NCBI RefSeq assembly: GCF_024723735.1
Contig: NZ_JANQDU010000001.1
Coordinates: 558,001-622,000 of the forward strand
DNA length: 64,000 nucleotides
Direction: 5' to 3'
Source: Frigidibacter sp. ROC022
GTDB taxonomy: Bacteria > Pseudomonadota > Alphaproteobacteria > Rhodobacterales > Rhodobacteraceae
The position numbers and the translations under genes are program-made. Shown in pieces: positions 38,051 to 46,486 of the stretch. The first letter of the stretch is position 1, and the number at the start of each line of letters is the position of its first letter. The notes under the pieces were generated by a model. That model did not search any database, had not been told where the DNA came from, and saw only the letters and a program-made list of their open reading frames with translations.

Positions 38051-38458
38051 GTGGGCAAGCAGGTTCTGTTGATCGAGGACGAGCCGAACATCATCGAGGC
38101 GATCCGGTTCATCCTGACGCGGGATGGCTGGGCGGTCTCGAGCCATTCCGATGGCGCCAATGCGGTGGCCGTGGTGCAGGAGCGGCGGCCCGACCTGGTG
38201 ATCCTCGACGTTATGCTGCCGAACCGCTCGGGTTTCGACATCCTGGCCGATCTACGCGCCGATCCGGCACTGGCGGACCTGCCGGTCATGATGCTGACCG
38301 CAAGGGGGCAGGCGCGCGACCGGGCGCAGGCCGAGCAGGCCGGGGTGAGCCGCTTCATGACCAAACCCTTCGCCAATGCCGAGATTCTGGCCGCCGTGCG
38401 GGAACTGGCCGGACCGTCCGAGGGGGCGAATGCGGCGCGGGAGCCGGATCAGCCATGA
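38051..38458 (+). CDS. Single-domain (CheY-like) response regulator
   Basis: 135 residues, GTG start with a purine-rich ribosome site (GGAGGGGGAGG). Receiver domain only: acidic pair Glu9/Asp10, phosphoacceptor Asp53 (DLVILDVMLP), Thr83 and Lys105 (FMTKPF). No output domain, only a short charged tail. Its stop overlaps the next gene as ATGA, and the SSF-kinase follows, so it is the probable phosphorylation partner. Confidence 0.93.
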   Translation: MGKQVLLIEDEPNIIEAIRFILTRDGWAVSSHSDGANAVAVVQERRPDLVILDVMLPNRSGFDILADLRADPALADLPVMMLTARGQARDRAQAEQAGVSRFMTKPFANAEILAAVRELAGPSEGANAAREPDQP

Positions 38459-38844
38459 CACGCCAGGCGGGGCCGCTCTTTCTGGCCCGACAGAGCTATC
38501 GCCGCCGCCGCCTGGGCGATGCGGCGCGGATTCTGCCGGCCCTGGGCGCGGTTCTGTTCATGGCGCCGCTGCTGGGCGGAGAGGGGCATTCGACAAGCGG
38601 TGGCGGGCTCTGGCTCTTTGCCTGCTGGCTGCTGCTGGTCGGCTGTGCGGCCGGCCTGTCCCGGGCCCTGGGGCGCCGGGTCGAGGAAACCACCCGCGGC
38701 GGCCCCGGAGCGGTCGGGACCCAGGAGCTTGGCGCGGTGGCGAGCGAACTGGCCGGCAATGACCCGGCGCCGAAGCCCCTGCAGGCCGACCCCGCAACCG
38801 ATGCCGAGCCGACACCGCCGACGCGCCCGCCGGGCCGGAGCTGA
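38455..38844 (+). CDS. Two-TM membrane protein upstream of the SSF-kinase
   Basis: 129 residues. Basic N-terminus (ARQSYRRRRLGD), two hydrophobic helices (RILPALGAVLFMAPLLGG and LWLFACWLLLVGCAAGLSRALG) with a short polar loop, then a Pro/Ala-rich cytosolic tail. This topology resembles the small subunits of sodium:solute symporters (DUF485 YjcH beside ActP, or DUF4212), but sequence identity is not evident. ATGA overlap with the receiver gene and an 11-nt gap to the kinase imply a functional unit. Confidence 0.72.
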   Translation: MTRQAGPLFLARQSYRRRRLGDAARILPALGAVLFMAPLLGGEGHSTSGGGLWLFACWLLLVGCAAGLSRALGRRVEETTRGGPGAVGTQELGAVASELAGNDPAPKPLQADPATDAEPTPPTRPPGRS

Positions 38845-38855
38845 GGGCCGCGCCG

Positions 38856-41543
38856 ATGGTGTCTTCCAACCTCTTGCTGGCGGTCAGTCTGGGCTATGTG
38901 GCGCTGCTGTTCCTGGTCGCCTTCGCGGCCGAGAAGCGGGCCGAACGCGGGCAGGGCGGTTGGCTGCGCTCGCCGCTGATCTACACGCTGTCGCTGTCGA
39001 TCTACTGCACCGCATGGACCTTCTACGGCGCCGTCGGCTATGCCGCCCGCTCGGGGCTGGAATTCCTCACCATCTATCTCGGGCCGACCCTGGTCATGGT
39101 CGGCTGGTGGGCCCTGGTGCGCAAGCTTGTGCGGATCGCGCGGGCGCAGCGGATCACCTCGATCGCCGACCTGATTTCGAGCCGCTACGGCAAATCCACG
39201 CTGCTGGGGGTGATCGTCACCTTCATGGCGGTCATCGGATCGACCCCCTACATCGCGCTGCAACTGCAATCGGTGACGCTGTCCATCGCGGTCTTCGCCG
39301 ATCCGGTGGAGGCGGCCTGGGTGCCGCATGATCCCAATCTGACCGCGCTCTGGGTGGCGGCGGGGCTGGCCTTCTTTACCGTGCTCTTCGGCACCCGGAA
39401 TCTGGACGCCAACGAGCGGCATCACGGCGTCGTCACCGCCATCGCCCTGGAGGCGGTGGTCAAGCTGGTGGCGCTGCTGGCGGTGGGCGGATTCGTGGTC
39501 TGGGGCGCGGCCGGGGGGATTTCCGACACGCTGGCGCGGATCGACGCCTCGCCGATTTCCGACTGGCGGCCCGACGGCACCCGCTGGGTCGGGCTGACCT
39601 TTCTGGCCGGGGCGGCCTTCCTGACCCTGCCGCGGATGTTCCAGGTGCTGGTGGTCGAGAATGCCGACGAGCGGCACCTGGCCACCGCGGGCTGGGCCTT
39701 CCCGCTCTATGTGCTGCTGATGTCGCTCTTCGTGGTGCCGATCGCGGCGATCGGGCTCGAGGTGATGCCGGAAGGGTCGAACCCCGACCTCTTCGTGCTG
39801 ACCGTGCCACTGGCCTATGACCGGGGCGGGCTGGCGATGCTGTCCTTCCTGGGCGGGTTTTCCAGCGCAACCTCGATGGTGATCGTGGCGGCGCTGGCGC
39901 TGAGCACCATGGTGTCGAACCATATCGTCCTGCCGATCTGGCTGGCGGCGCGGCATAGCGGCGCGGTGATGTCGGGCGATGTGCGAAAGACCGTGCTGCG
40001 GGCGCGGCGGGTCTCGATCGCGGCGATCCTGGCCCTGGGCTATGCCTATTACCGGCTCTCGGGCGGCGGCACCGCGCTGGCCGCCATCGGGCTGATCTCC
40101 TTTGCCGGGGTGGCGCAGATCCTGCCGGCGCTGATCGGTGCCCTGTTCTGGCGCGGCGCCACCAGGATCGGCGCGGCGGGGGCGCTGCTGACCGGCTTTG
40201 CGGTCTGGGCCTATTGCCTGTTCCTGCCGTCCTTCGGCGCCGACGGGCTGATGCCCGGCTGGCTGATGGAGGAGGGACCCTGGGGCATTTCCTGGCTGCG
40301 CCCCGAGGCGCTGTTCGGCATCGGCGGGCTGGACCCTCTGGTCCATGCCCTGTTCTGGAGCCTGTCGATGAATACGCTGGTCTTCATCGGCGGGTCGCTG
40401 CTGTCCTTCCCGACCCCGATGGAGCGGCTGCAGGGCGCGCAATTCGTCAATGTCTTTGACTATGCCGCCGGCGCCCGTGGGGTTCAGCGCGGCACCGCCG
40501 AGGCGGAAGACCTGCTGGTGATGTCGCAGCGGCTGCTGGGCGCGGCCGAGGCGCAGGCGCTGTTCCAGGCCGAGGCGGCGGCGCAGGGCAAGGCCGGGTT
40601 TCTGCCCGATGTGACCCCGGAATTCGTCGAAACGCTGGAACGGCGGCTCTCCGGCTCGGTCGGCGCCGCCACCGCCCATGCGATGATCGGCCAGATCGGC
40701 GGCTATGCGACGGTCTCGGTCGAGGATCTGATGGCGGTGGCCGACGAGACCCAGCAGCTGATCGACCAGACCGCCCAGCTCGAAGCCAAGTCGGCGGAAC
40801 TGGGCCGCACGGCGCGGGCGCTGCGCGAGGCCAATGAGAAGCTGACCGCGCTCAGCGTGCAGAAGGACGCCTTCCTGGGCCAGATCAGCCATGAGCTGCG
40901 GACCCCGATGACCTCGATCCGGGCGTTTTCGGAGATCCTCCGCGATGGCGACCTCGCCGAAGGCGAGCGCGCCCGCTACGCCGAGATCATCCATGGCGAG
41001 ACGCAGCGGCTGACCCGGTTGCTGGACGACCTGCTGGACCTCGCGGTGCTGGAGAACGGCCAGGTGACGCTGAACTGGGCCGATGCCGAGCTGGGCGCGG
41101 TGCTTGATGCGGCGGTGAATGCGGCGACGGCGGACGGCGCGGCCCGGAAGATCGCGATCCACCGCGACGACGGGGACGAGGCGGTTCTGCTGCATACCGA
41201 TCCCGACCGGCTGACCCAGGTCTTCATCAACCTGATCGCCAATGCGGGGAAATACTGCACCAACGACCAGCCCGAACTGCGGATCGCGGTCACCCGGAGG
41301 CCGGGCACGGTGCAGATCGACTTCATCGACAACGGGCCGGGGATTCCGATCAGCGCCCAGCCGGTGATCTTCGAGAAATTCGTCCGGCTCGACGACAACT
41401 CCAAGGCCGGTGGGGCCGGGCTGGGTCTGGCGATCTGCCGCGAGATCATGCTCAAGCTCGGCGGACAGATCGTCTATCTGCCGGGGCAGGGCGGGGCCGC
41501 GTTCCGGGTCACCCTGCCGCTGGCGCGCGCCGAGGCCGCCTGA
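38856..41543 (+). CDS. Sensor histidine kinase with N-terminal sodium:solute symporter module
   Basis: 895 residues. Residues about 1-530 are a 12-13 TM SSF transporter module (LSIYCTAWTFYGAVGYAARSGLEFLTIYLGPTL, ITSIADLISSRYGKSTLLG, GGFSSATSMVIVAALALSTMVSNHI, GAGALL). A linker with a coiled-coil (about 640-675) leads to HisKA with His679 (SHELRTPMTS) and an HATPase domain with N-box NLIANAGKYC, G1 DNGPGIP and G2 GGAGLGL. Architecture matches CbrA/CrbS-type kinases; CrbS controls acs in gamma-proteobacteria. No receiver domain is fused. The genes before it supply a receiver and a possible small subunit. Confidence 0.93.
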   Translation: MVSSNLLLAVSLGYVALLFLVAFAAEKRAERGQGGWLRSPLIYTLSLSIYCTAWTFYGAVGYAARSGLEFLTIYLGPTLVMVGWWALVRKLVRIARAQRITSIADLISSRYGKSTLLGVIVTFMAVIGSTPYIALQLQSVTLSIAVFADPVEAAWVPHDPNLTALWVAAGLAFFTVLFGTRNLDANERHHGVVTAIALEAVVKLVALLAVGGFVVWGAAGGISDTLARIDASPISDWRPDGTRWVGLTFLAGAAFLTLPRMFQVLVVENADERHLATAGWAFPLYVLLMSLFVVPIAAIGLEVMPEGSNPDLFVLTVPLAYDRGGLAMLSFLGGFSSATSMVIVAALALSTMVSNHIVLPIWLAARHSGAVMSGDVRKTVLRARRVSIAAILALGYAYYRLSGGGTALAAIGLISFAGVAQILPALIGALFWRGATRIGAAGALLTGFAVWAYCLFLPSFGADGLMPGWLMEEGPWGISWLRPEALFGIGGLDPLVHALFWSLSMNTLVFIGGSLLSFPTPMERLQGAQFVNVFDYAAGARGVQRGTAEAEDLLVMSQRLLGAAEAQALFQAEAAAQGKAGFLPDVTPEFVETLERRLSGSVGAATAHAMIGQIGGYATVSVEDLMAVADETQQLIDQTAQLEAKSAELGRTARALREANEKLTALSVQKDAFLGQISHELRTPMTSIRAFSEILRDGDLAEGERARYAEIIHGETQRLTRLLDDLLDLAVLENGQVTLNWADAELGAVLDAAVNAATADGAARKIAIHRDDGDEAVLLHTDPDRLTQVFINLIANAGKYCTNDQPELRIAVTRRPGTVQIDFIDNGPGIPISAQPVIFEKFVRLDDNSKAGGAGLGLAICREIMLKLGGQIVYLPGQGGAAFRVTLPLARAEAA

Positions 41544-41628
41544 ACCGCGGCGGACCGGATTAGGGCTTGGTTAACCGTGCCCGAGGATACTCGGTCCCGA
41601 CCCTCATGGGTGCAAGACGAGGCGGGCG

Positions 41629-42504
41629 ATGGCGGATCAGGCGGCAAATATCTTGCGGCGCAAGGCGCGATCGTCCCGGGCCGCGAGTTCGGCGGCGCGG
41701 ATCACCCCCGAAAGCGCCCTGAAACTGGCCTTTGGCCGCGCCGGGCGCGGACTTGCGGGCCTCGGGCTGCGGATGGTCGGTTTCGCGGACGAACGGTCCA
41801 CGGTCGCCGGGCTGGCCGGCGCGGTGCCCGAGGCCGGGCTGGTGACGACGCTGCGGCGCGCCTCGGGCGGTACCGGGGTGCTGATCGTCGATCCCGGAAT
41901 GACGGCGGCGCTGATCGAGAGCGAGACCATGGGCCGGGTCGGTCGCGCGACCGGTGCGCCCCGGCCCCCGACCCGGATCGACGCGCTGATCGTCGGGGCT
42001 TTCGTCGATGCCGCCCTGGCCGAATTCGACGGTTTGGCCGAATCCCTGTCGATCGCGGCGGCGGTGACCGGCTGGCGGGTCGGAGAGATGATCGCCGATC
42101 CGGCGACGATGCCGCTGGTGGTCGAGGATGTGGCGATGCGGAGCTTCCGGATCGGCTTCGATTTCGGCGATGGTGCGCGCTCCGGCACCGCTCAGATCGC
42201 CCTGCCGCTGGCGCCGCCCAGACCCGTGGTTGCTCCCGATGCGGCGGCGGAAGGGCTGGCCCGCGATCTGGAGCGCCGGGTGATGGCGGCGCAGGCCGAG
42301 GTGCGGGCGGTGCTGGCGCGGCTGTCGCTGCCGCTGGACGAGGTGACGGCCTGGCAGCCGGGGGGGCTGCTGCCGCTGCCCCGCGAGTCGTTGCTGTCTG
42401 TGCGTCTGGAAGACATCGACGGTGCCCTGCTGGCGCGGGGCAAGCTGGGCCGGGTGAACGGCAACCGGGCGTTGCGGCTGCTGCCGCCGGTGGGCGGGGA
42501 CTGA
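41629..42504 (+). CDS. FliM/FliN-like protein with C-terminal SpoA domain
   Basis: 291 residues. The last 70 residues (VRAVLARLSLPLDEVTAWQPGGLLPLPRESLLSVRLEDIDGALLARGKLGRVNGNRALRLL) are a SpoA (surface presentation of antigens/FliN) domain. The middle contains VLIVDPGMTAALIESETMGRV...TRIDALIVGAFVDAALAEFDGL, reminiscent of the FliM middle domain. Size and order fit the atypical FliM of Rhodobacterales. No other flagellar gene is present in the window; it starts 85 nt after the SSF-kinase gene. Confidence 0.78.
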   Translation: MADQAANILRRKARSSRAASSAARITPESALKLAFGRAGRGLAGLGLRMVGFADERSTVAGLAGAVPEAGLVTTLRRASGGTGVLIVDPGMTAALIESETMGRVGRATGAPRPPTRIDALIVGAFVDAALAEFDGLAESLSIAAAVTGWRVGEMIADPATMPLVVEDVAMRSFRIGFDFGDGARSGTAQIALPLAPPRPVVAPDAAAEGLARDLERRVMAAQAEVRAVLARLSLPLDEVTAWQPGGLLPLPRESLLSVRLEDIDGALLARGKLGRVNGNRALRLLPPVGGD

Positions 42505-42553
42505 CGGACCGGGGCTGCCCGTGGTCCTGCGATGCGGGCGGGATGCCCGGTGC

Positions 42554-42979
42554 TCAGCCCCTGGCCAGCGCCTCGAGATGCGGCCGCAGCGCTTCCAGCT
42601 GATAGCCCCATTTCGCCGCCGCGCGGATCAGTTCGTCGGCTTCCTTCAGCGCCGCCTGCGACAGGGCCCAGACCACCGAAGACCGGTTGCCCGAGGCGCA
42701 ATAGGCGAAGACCGGCTTGTCGGCGTCGCTCAGGGCCTGGCCTTGCAGGGTGATGTTCTCGGAGGTGATCTGCCCCGGCATCACCGGGTTGAAGATGAAG
42801 ACCAGCCCGTGTTCCTCGGCGGCGGCCCGCATCCTGTCCGAGGCCCGCTCGGCCGGGTTCTCGGCGTCGGGCCGGTTGCAGATCACGGTACCGAAACCGG
42901 CGGCGGCCACTTCTGCCATGTCAGAGGCTTCGATCTGGGGGGCGACGGCATAGCCGGGGACGAGTTCGCGGATTTCCAT
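42554..42979 (-). CDS. TIGR01244/DUF442-family phosphatase- or sulfurtransferase-like protein
   Basis: 141 residues from ATG 42979 (MEIRELVPGYAVAPQIEASDMAEVAAAGFGTVICNRPDAE). The active-site loop VFAYCASGNRSSVVWALSQ has a Cys followed by a phosphate-cradle Arg, as in the beta-lactamase-hydrolase-like (BLH) N-domain family related to dual-specificity phosphatases and rhodaneses. The family is linked to sulfide/persulfide handling in some bacteria; the role here is unknown. The protein would be cytoplasmic. Convergent with the SpoA gene. Confidence 0.85.
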   Translation of the reverse strand: MEIRELVPGYAVAPQIEASDMAEVAAAGFGTVICNRPDAENPAERASDRMRAAAEEHGLVFIFNPVMPGQITSENITLQGQALSDADKPVFAYCASGNRSSVVWALSQAALKEADELIRAAAKWGYQLEALRPHLEALARG

Positions 42980-43183
42980 GGGGTCGGGAGTCCTGATTCC
43001 TGGGGCGCCGGGCCGGCCCTTTGGCCGGCCGATGGCGGATTGGCGCCGATCATAGCGGCCACGGGGGGGCATTCAAGGCGGGAACCGATGCCGCGGCGGG
43101 TCTGTTGATTCATGTCAAGGCGGCGCCCGGCGCCCGCGGCCAGTCTGTCGGGCAACCCGAAGGATCGGCAAGGAGTAACGGCG

Positions 43184-43513
43184 ATGGAACGGACCGTGAG
43201 CTACAAGCGGCAATTGCTGCGACGATTGAACGAACTGGGGGTGCGGCTGGACGGGATCGAGCGTGAGCTGGTCAGCCATGCCGACCCGGACTGGGAGGAC
43301 CAGGCCACCGAACGCGAAAGCGACGAGGTGCTCGAAGCCCTGGGCGGGGCCGGACAGCGCGAGATCGGCCTGATCCGCGCGGCGCTGGACCGGATCGAGA
43401 AGGGCACATACGGCATCTGCCTGCGCTGCGGCGAGGCGATCAGCGAGGACCGCCTGTCGGCGCTTCCGGCGACGCCGCTCTGCCGCGACTGCGCCCGCGA
43501 GGCCGAGTCATGA
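43184..43513 (+). CDS. DksA/TraR-family zinc-finger protein
   Basis: 109 residues from ATG 43184, with AAGGAG 9 nt upstream. A helical N-terminus (KRQLLRRLNELGVRLDGIERELV) is followed by RAALDRIEKGTYGICLRCGEAI and a four-cysteine zinc site Cys79/82/100/103. The DxxDxA coiled-coil tip of full DksA is not obvious, so ppGpp-type control of RNA polymerase is uncertain. Its stop overlaps the start of the small gene that follows. Confidence 0.88.
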   Translation: MERTVSYKRQLLRRLNELGVRLDGIERELVSHADPDWEDQATERESDEVLEALGGAGQREIGLIRAALDRIEKGTYGICLRCGEAISEDRLSALPATPLCRDCAREAES

Positions 43514-43677
43514 GCGGGCGGAAGAAGCAGCCGGCTCCGGCGCAGCAGTCGGAAGAGGATCGCGAGGAAGCCCTGCGCAAGGCGGCAGAGGCCGAACGCA
43601 AGGCCGCTCTCACGGGCGAGAAGCCCGCGAAGGCGGTGGATGATGAAGGCGATCTCTGGGATGACGTGCCGGTCTGA
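43510..43677 (+). CDS. Small charged protein downstream of the DksA/TraR gene
   Basis: 55 residues, translated by hand from ATG 43510 (ATGA overlap with the DksA/TraR stop). It is almost wholly Lys/Glu/Ala/Gln-rich (MSGRKKQPAPAQQSEEDREE..) and ends EGDLWDDVPV. No family recognised; it lacks the RYGDWE motif of DUF1674/SDHAF4, which it resembles only in size and composition. Translational coupling is the main support for reality. Confidence 0.55.
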   Translation: MSGRKKQPAPAQQSEEDREEALRKAAEAERKAALTGEKPAKAVDDEGDLWDDVPV

Positions 43678-43710
43678 ACCGCAGGCGCGTCCGGCCCCGG
43701 ACCGGCCGGC

Positions 43711-44784
43711 TCAGCTCCGGAAATGCTTGGAGAGTTTCAGCCCCTGGCCTTGGTAGTTCGAGGCCAGCCCGGCGCCATAGAGGCGGTCGGGCGGGGCGGT
43801 CATCCGCTCGTAGACCAGCCGCCCGACGACCTGGCCATGCTCCAGCGCGAAGGGCGCCTCGTGGCAACGCACCTCCAGAACCCCGCGTGATCCGGCGCCG
43901 CCGGCCTCGGCATGGCCGAATCCCGGATCGAAGAACCCCGCGTAGTGGACGCGGAATTCCCCGACCATCGCCAGATAGGGCGCCATCTCGGCGGCATGGC
44001 CGGGCGGCACCGTCACCGCCTCGCGGCTGACAAGGATGTAGAAGGCGCCGGGGTCAAGGATGATCCGGCCCTGGCTGCTGCGGACCTCTTCCCAGAACTC
44101 GGCCGGGTCGTAATGGCCGATCTTGTCGAGGTCGATCAGCCCGGTATGCGGCTTGGCCCGGAAGCCGACCAGATCGGTCTCGGGCAGCCGCAGATCGACC
44201 GAAAAGCCCAGGCCGCCGGAAATCACCGGGGTGCCATCGACCAGAGGGCTGGCCCGGTGCAGCGCCGCCAGTTCGGCATCGTCCAGCTGTGCCGCCCCGT
44301 TGCGCAGCCTGAGCTGGTTCAACCGCATCCCGGGCCGGACCAGCACCGAGAAGGAGCGCGGGCAGATCTCGGCATAGAGCGGGCCCCGGTAGCCGGGGGC
44401 GATCCGGTCGAACTCGGTGCCGCCATCGGTGATCGTGCGGGTCAGCAGGTCGAGCCGGCCGGTCGAGCTTTTTGCATTTGCGACGCCCTGGACATCGGGC
44501 GGCAGGTCCAGATGCTCGATCAGCGGCACCAGGTAGACGCAGCCCTTTTCCAGCACCGCGCCGGGGGTCAGGTCCATCTCGTGCATCTGGAAATCCGCCA
44601 GCCGCCTGGCCACGCTCTGCCCGGAGCCGGCCAGGAACGAGGCGCGGATGCGATAGGCCCTTGGCCCGAGCCGAAGGTCGAGCGAGGCCGGTTGCACCTG
44701 TGCATCGGAGACGGCGGGATCGGCGGCAATGGCGCCCTCGGCGATCAGGCGCCTGAGCGCACTATCCGGCAGGACACCCGGCAT
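43711..44784 (-). CDS. dcd: dCTP deaminase, long two-domain form
   Basis: 357 residues. The long alphaproteobacterial version consists of two tandem dUTPase/dCTP-deaminase-fold halves, against about 190 residues for E. coli Dcd. First half: DAQVQPASLDLRLGPRAYRI, CVYLVPLIEHLDLPPDVQGVANAKSSTGRLDLLTRTITDGGTEFDRI, PLYAEICPRSFSVLVRPGMRLNQLRLR. Second half: AVTVPPGHAAEMAPYLAMVGEFRVHYAGFFDPGFG, EVRCHEAPFALEHGQVVGRLVYERM. It supplies dUTP for dTMP synthesis. Convergent with the small charged gene; tRNA-Pro lies upstream. Confidence 0.94.
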   Translation of the reverse strand: MPGVLPDSALRRLIAEGAIAADPAVSDAQVQPASLDLRLGPRAYRIRASFLAGSGQSVARRLADFQMHEMDLTPGAVLEKGCVYLVPLIEHLDLPPDVQGVANAKSSTGRLDLLTRTITDGGTEFDRIAPGYRGPLYAEICPRSFSVLVRPGMRLNQLRLRNGAAQLDDAELAALHRASPLVDGTPVISGGLGFSVDLRLPETDLVGFRAKPHTGLIDLDKIGHYDPAEFWEEVRSSQGRIILDPGAFYILVSREAVTVPPGHAAEMAPYLAMVGEFRVHYAGFFDPGFGHAEAGGAGSRGVLEVRCHEAPFALEHGQVVGRLVYERMTAPPDRLYGAGLASNYQGQGLKLSKHFRS

Positions 44785-44812
44785 CGCCTTCCCCCTTGTC
44801 AGTTTCCGCCAA

Positions 44813-44827
44813 GCCCCGATCGGGGGC
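44813..44827 (-). terminator. Possible terminator downstream of tRNA-Pro
   Basis: On the minus strand GCCCCCGATCGGGGC is a short, GC-rich hairpin about 12 nt after the tRNA 3' end. The following sequence (TTGGCGG) has no real T run, so this is weak. Confidence 0.3.
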
Positions 44828-44838
44828 AGTGGGCGGTT

Positions 44839-44916
44839 TGGTCGGGCCAGCGAGATTCGAACTCACGACCTTCTGTCCCCCAGACAGACGCGCTAACCAG
44901 GCTGCGCCATGGCCCG
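44839..44916 (-). tRNA. tRNA-Pro(GGG), CCA encoded
   Basis: Reverse-strand cloverleaf of 78 nt including CCA. Acceptor CGGGCCA pairs with TGGCCCG; D stem GCGC/GCGC; anticodon stem TCTGT/ACAGA with loop CTGGGGG, so the anticodon is GGG; T arm GTGAG-TTCGAAT-CTCGC; discriminator A, then CCA. No integrase or repeated 3' end nearby. Confidence 0.95.
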
Positions 44917-45067
44917 ACGCGGCGCATAGATACCCGAATTCGCGGGCGTGGCAAGGCGCAAATCGGGGCACGGGCCAAGGGAATGACGTCGAGCGGATAC
45001 GGGATGGCCGGATCACGGCCCCCAAAGCCGTCAACCATGCGCGGGCAGGACGTTCTCCGGGCCGGGT

Positions 45068-46063
45068 TCACGCCGAGGGGCCGCGCCGTTTCGTGTCGCC
45101 CAGATTGCGCCGCACCTCGACCAGCCGGTCGTAGAGCGGGCGCAGCACCTCGGGATCGGCCTTGATCGCCCGGATGTTCAGGCCGGGCATGGCAAAGGCC
45201 GGATCGTCGTCTTCCGGATCGGGCAGCAGGTCCGGCGTCGCGGGAATGGCGCGGATCGGGGCGCTGCCGTCGGTCGCGGGGACTTCGGCCGGGGGTTCCT
45301 CGGCCGGCGGCTCGGCGGTCGGCGGGGCAGGCGAGGCCACTTCGGCAGGCGCCGTTGCCTCGGCCGCGGTGGTGTCGGGCGTTTCCGGGGCCGTCGTCGC
45401 AGGATCGTCCCCGGCCATGGCCGGGGTGTCGCCGACGGCTTCGACAGGCGGCGCGCCGGCGTCTTCGGTTTCGTTCAGGCCCAGATGCAGGCGCCCCTCC
45501 GGCGCGGCGGCCACCGGCGCGGCGTCGGAGTCCTCGGTCGCCTCGGTCTCGGGCGCGGCGCCGGCAGACGCTTCCCCGGCCACGTGGTCGGCGGCCTCCG
45601 GTGTTGCGGCCCCGGGCTCTTCCCGGGCCGTGGGCGCTTCGCCGGCGGGTCGGGTGAAGGGCAGAACGCGCGAGCTTTCGGGGGCGGTCGGAACATCCTC
45701 GGCCATCGGGGCATCGGCGGTTGCGGGTGGTTCTGCCACCGGGGTCGCCTCGACGGTGTCGCCGGTTGCGGCGGTGTCGTCGTCGTTGTGCCGGCCCTGT
45801 GCCGCCACCGCCCGCACCCCCTCTTCGCGCAGCATCTTCTGCACGCCGCGAATGGTCAGGCCGTCGTCATGCAGAAGCTTGCGGATTCCGTCCAGCAGGG
45901 CAATGTCGCTGCGCCGGTAATAGCGCCGCCCGCCGGCCCGCTTGACCGGCTTCACCTGGGTAAAGCGGCTTTCCCAGAAACGCAGCACATGCGCCGGTAC
46001 GTCCAGCGTTTCGGCCACCTCGGAGATGGTGCGGAACGCGTCCCTGGATTTCTGGATTGCCAT
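45068..46063 (-). CDS. MerR-family regulator with long acidic low-complexity extension
   Basis: 331 residues. N-terminal MerR DNA-binding domain: [73 protein letters not shown]. Residues about 95-270 are Ala/Pro/Glu/Thr-rich and probably disordered. The last 50 residues ([31 protein letters not shown]) are more conserved-looking and helical. There are no metal or redox cysteines. It follows ihfA directly (27 nt), an arrangement typical of this taxonomic group. Target genes are unknown. Confidence 0.88.
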   Translation of the reverse strand: MAIQKSRDAFRTISEVAETLDVPAHVLRFWESRFTQVKPVKRAGGRRYYRRSDIALLDGIRKLLHDDGLTIRGVQKMLREEGVRAVAAQGRHNDDDTAATGDTVEATPVAEPPATADAPMAEDVPTAPESSRVLPFTRPAGEAPTAREEPGAATPEAADHVAGEASAGAAPETEATEDSDAAPVAAAPEGRLHLGLNETEDAGAPPVEAVGDTPAMAGDDPATTAPETPDTTAAEATAPAEVASPAPPTAEPPAEEPPAEVPATDGSAPIRAIPATPDLLPDPEDDDPAFAMPGLNIRAIKADPEVLRPLYDRLVEVRRNLGDTKRRGPSA

Positions 46064-46090
46064 CGATTCGCCCGCCTCCGCCGGCCCGGT

Positions 46091-46393
46091 CTATTTCCGG
46101 TTTCCGTCGGCCACGCGTTCCTTCATCAGATGGGAAGGACGGAAGGACAACACCCGGCGCGGCAGGATCGGGACCTCTTCCCCGGTCTTCGGATTGCGGC
46201 CGACCCGCTGCGCCTTGTCGCGCACGGAAAACGTGCCGAAGGACGAGATCTTCACCGTCTCGCCGGCGGCCAGAGAGGACGAGATCGCACCCAGCACCTG
46301 TTCGACCAATTGCGCGGATTCGTTGCGCGACAGCCCGACTTCTCGGAACACCGCTTCGCTAAGGTCCATTCGCGTCAAGGTCTTGCCGGCCAT
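46091..46393 (-). CDS. ihfA: Integration host factor alpha subunit
   Basis: 100 residues from ATG 46393 ([34 protein letters not shown]). HU/IHF fold with [39 protein letters not shown]; the intercalating Pro lies in the RNPKTGEE arm. It bends DNA as a heterodimer with IhfB. Located between fabH and the MerR gene. Confidence 0.95.
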   Translation of the reverse strand: MAGKTLTRMDLSEAVFREVGLSRNESAQLVEQVLGAISSSLAAGETVKISSFGTFSVRDKAQRVGRNPKTGEEVPILPRRVLSFRPSHLMKERVADGNRK

Positions 46394-46486
46394 TGCCCGT
46401 CCCCCCAAAGTGGTTACATGCGACCTTAATGGGGCGGCAATTTCCGAGTCAATATCAATGGCTTGGGATGCAACTTTAATGGGCTG

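Noticed and set aside
38496-41195. 899-codon open frame on the minus strand opposite the SSF-kinase
   Set aside because: It is the antisense shadow of a very GC-rich gene: the product is full of Arg, His, Gln and Gly with no domain pattern, while the plus strand has clear SSF, HisKA and HATPase motifs.
44813-44916. tRNA-Pro as an attachment site of an integrated element
   Set aside because: There is no integrase, no direct repeat of the tRNA 3' end and no change in gene content beside it.
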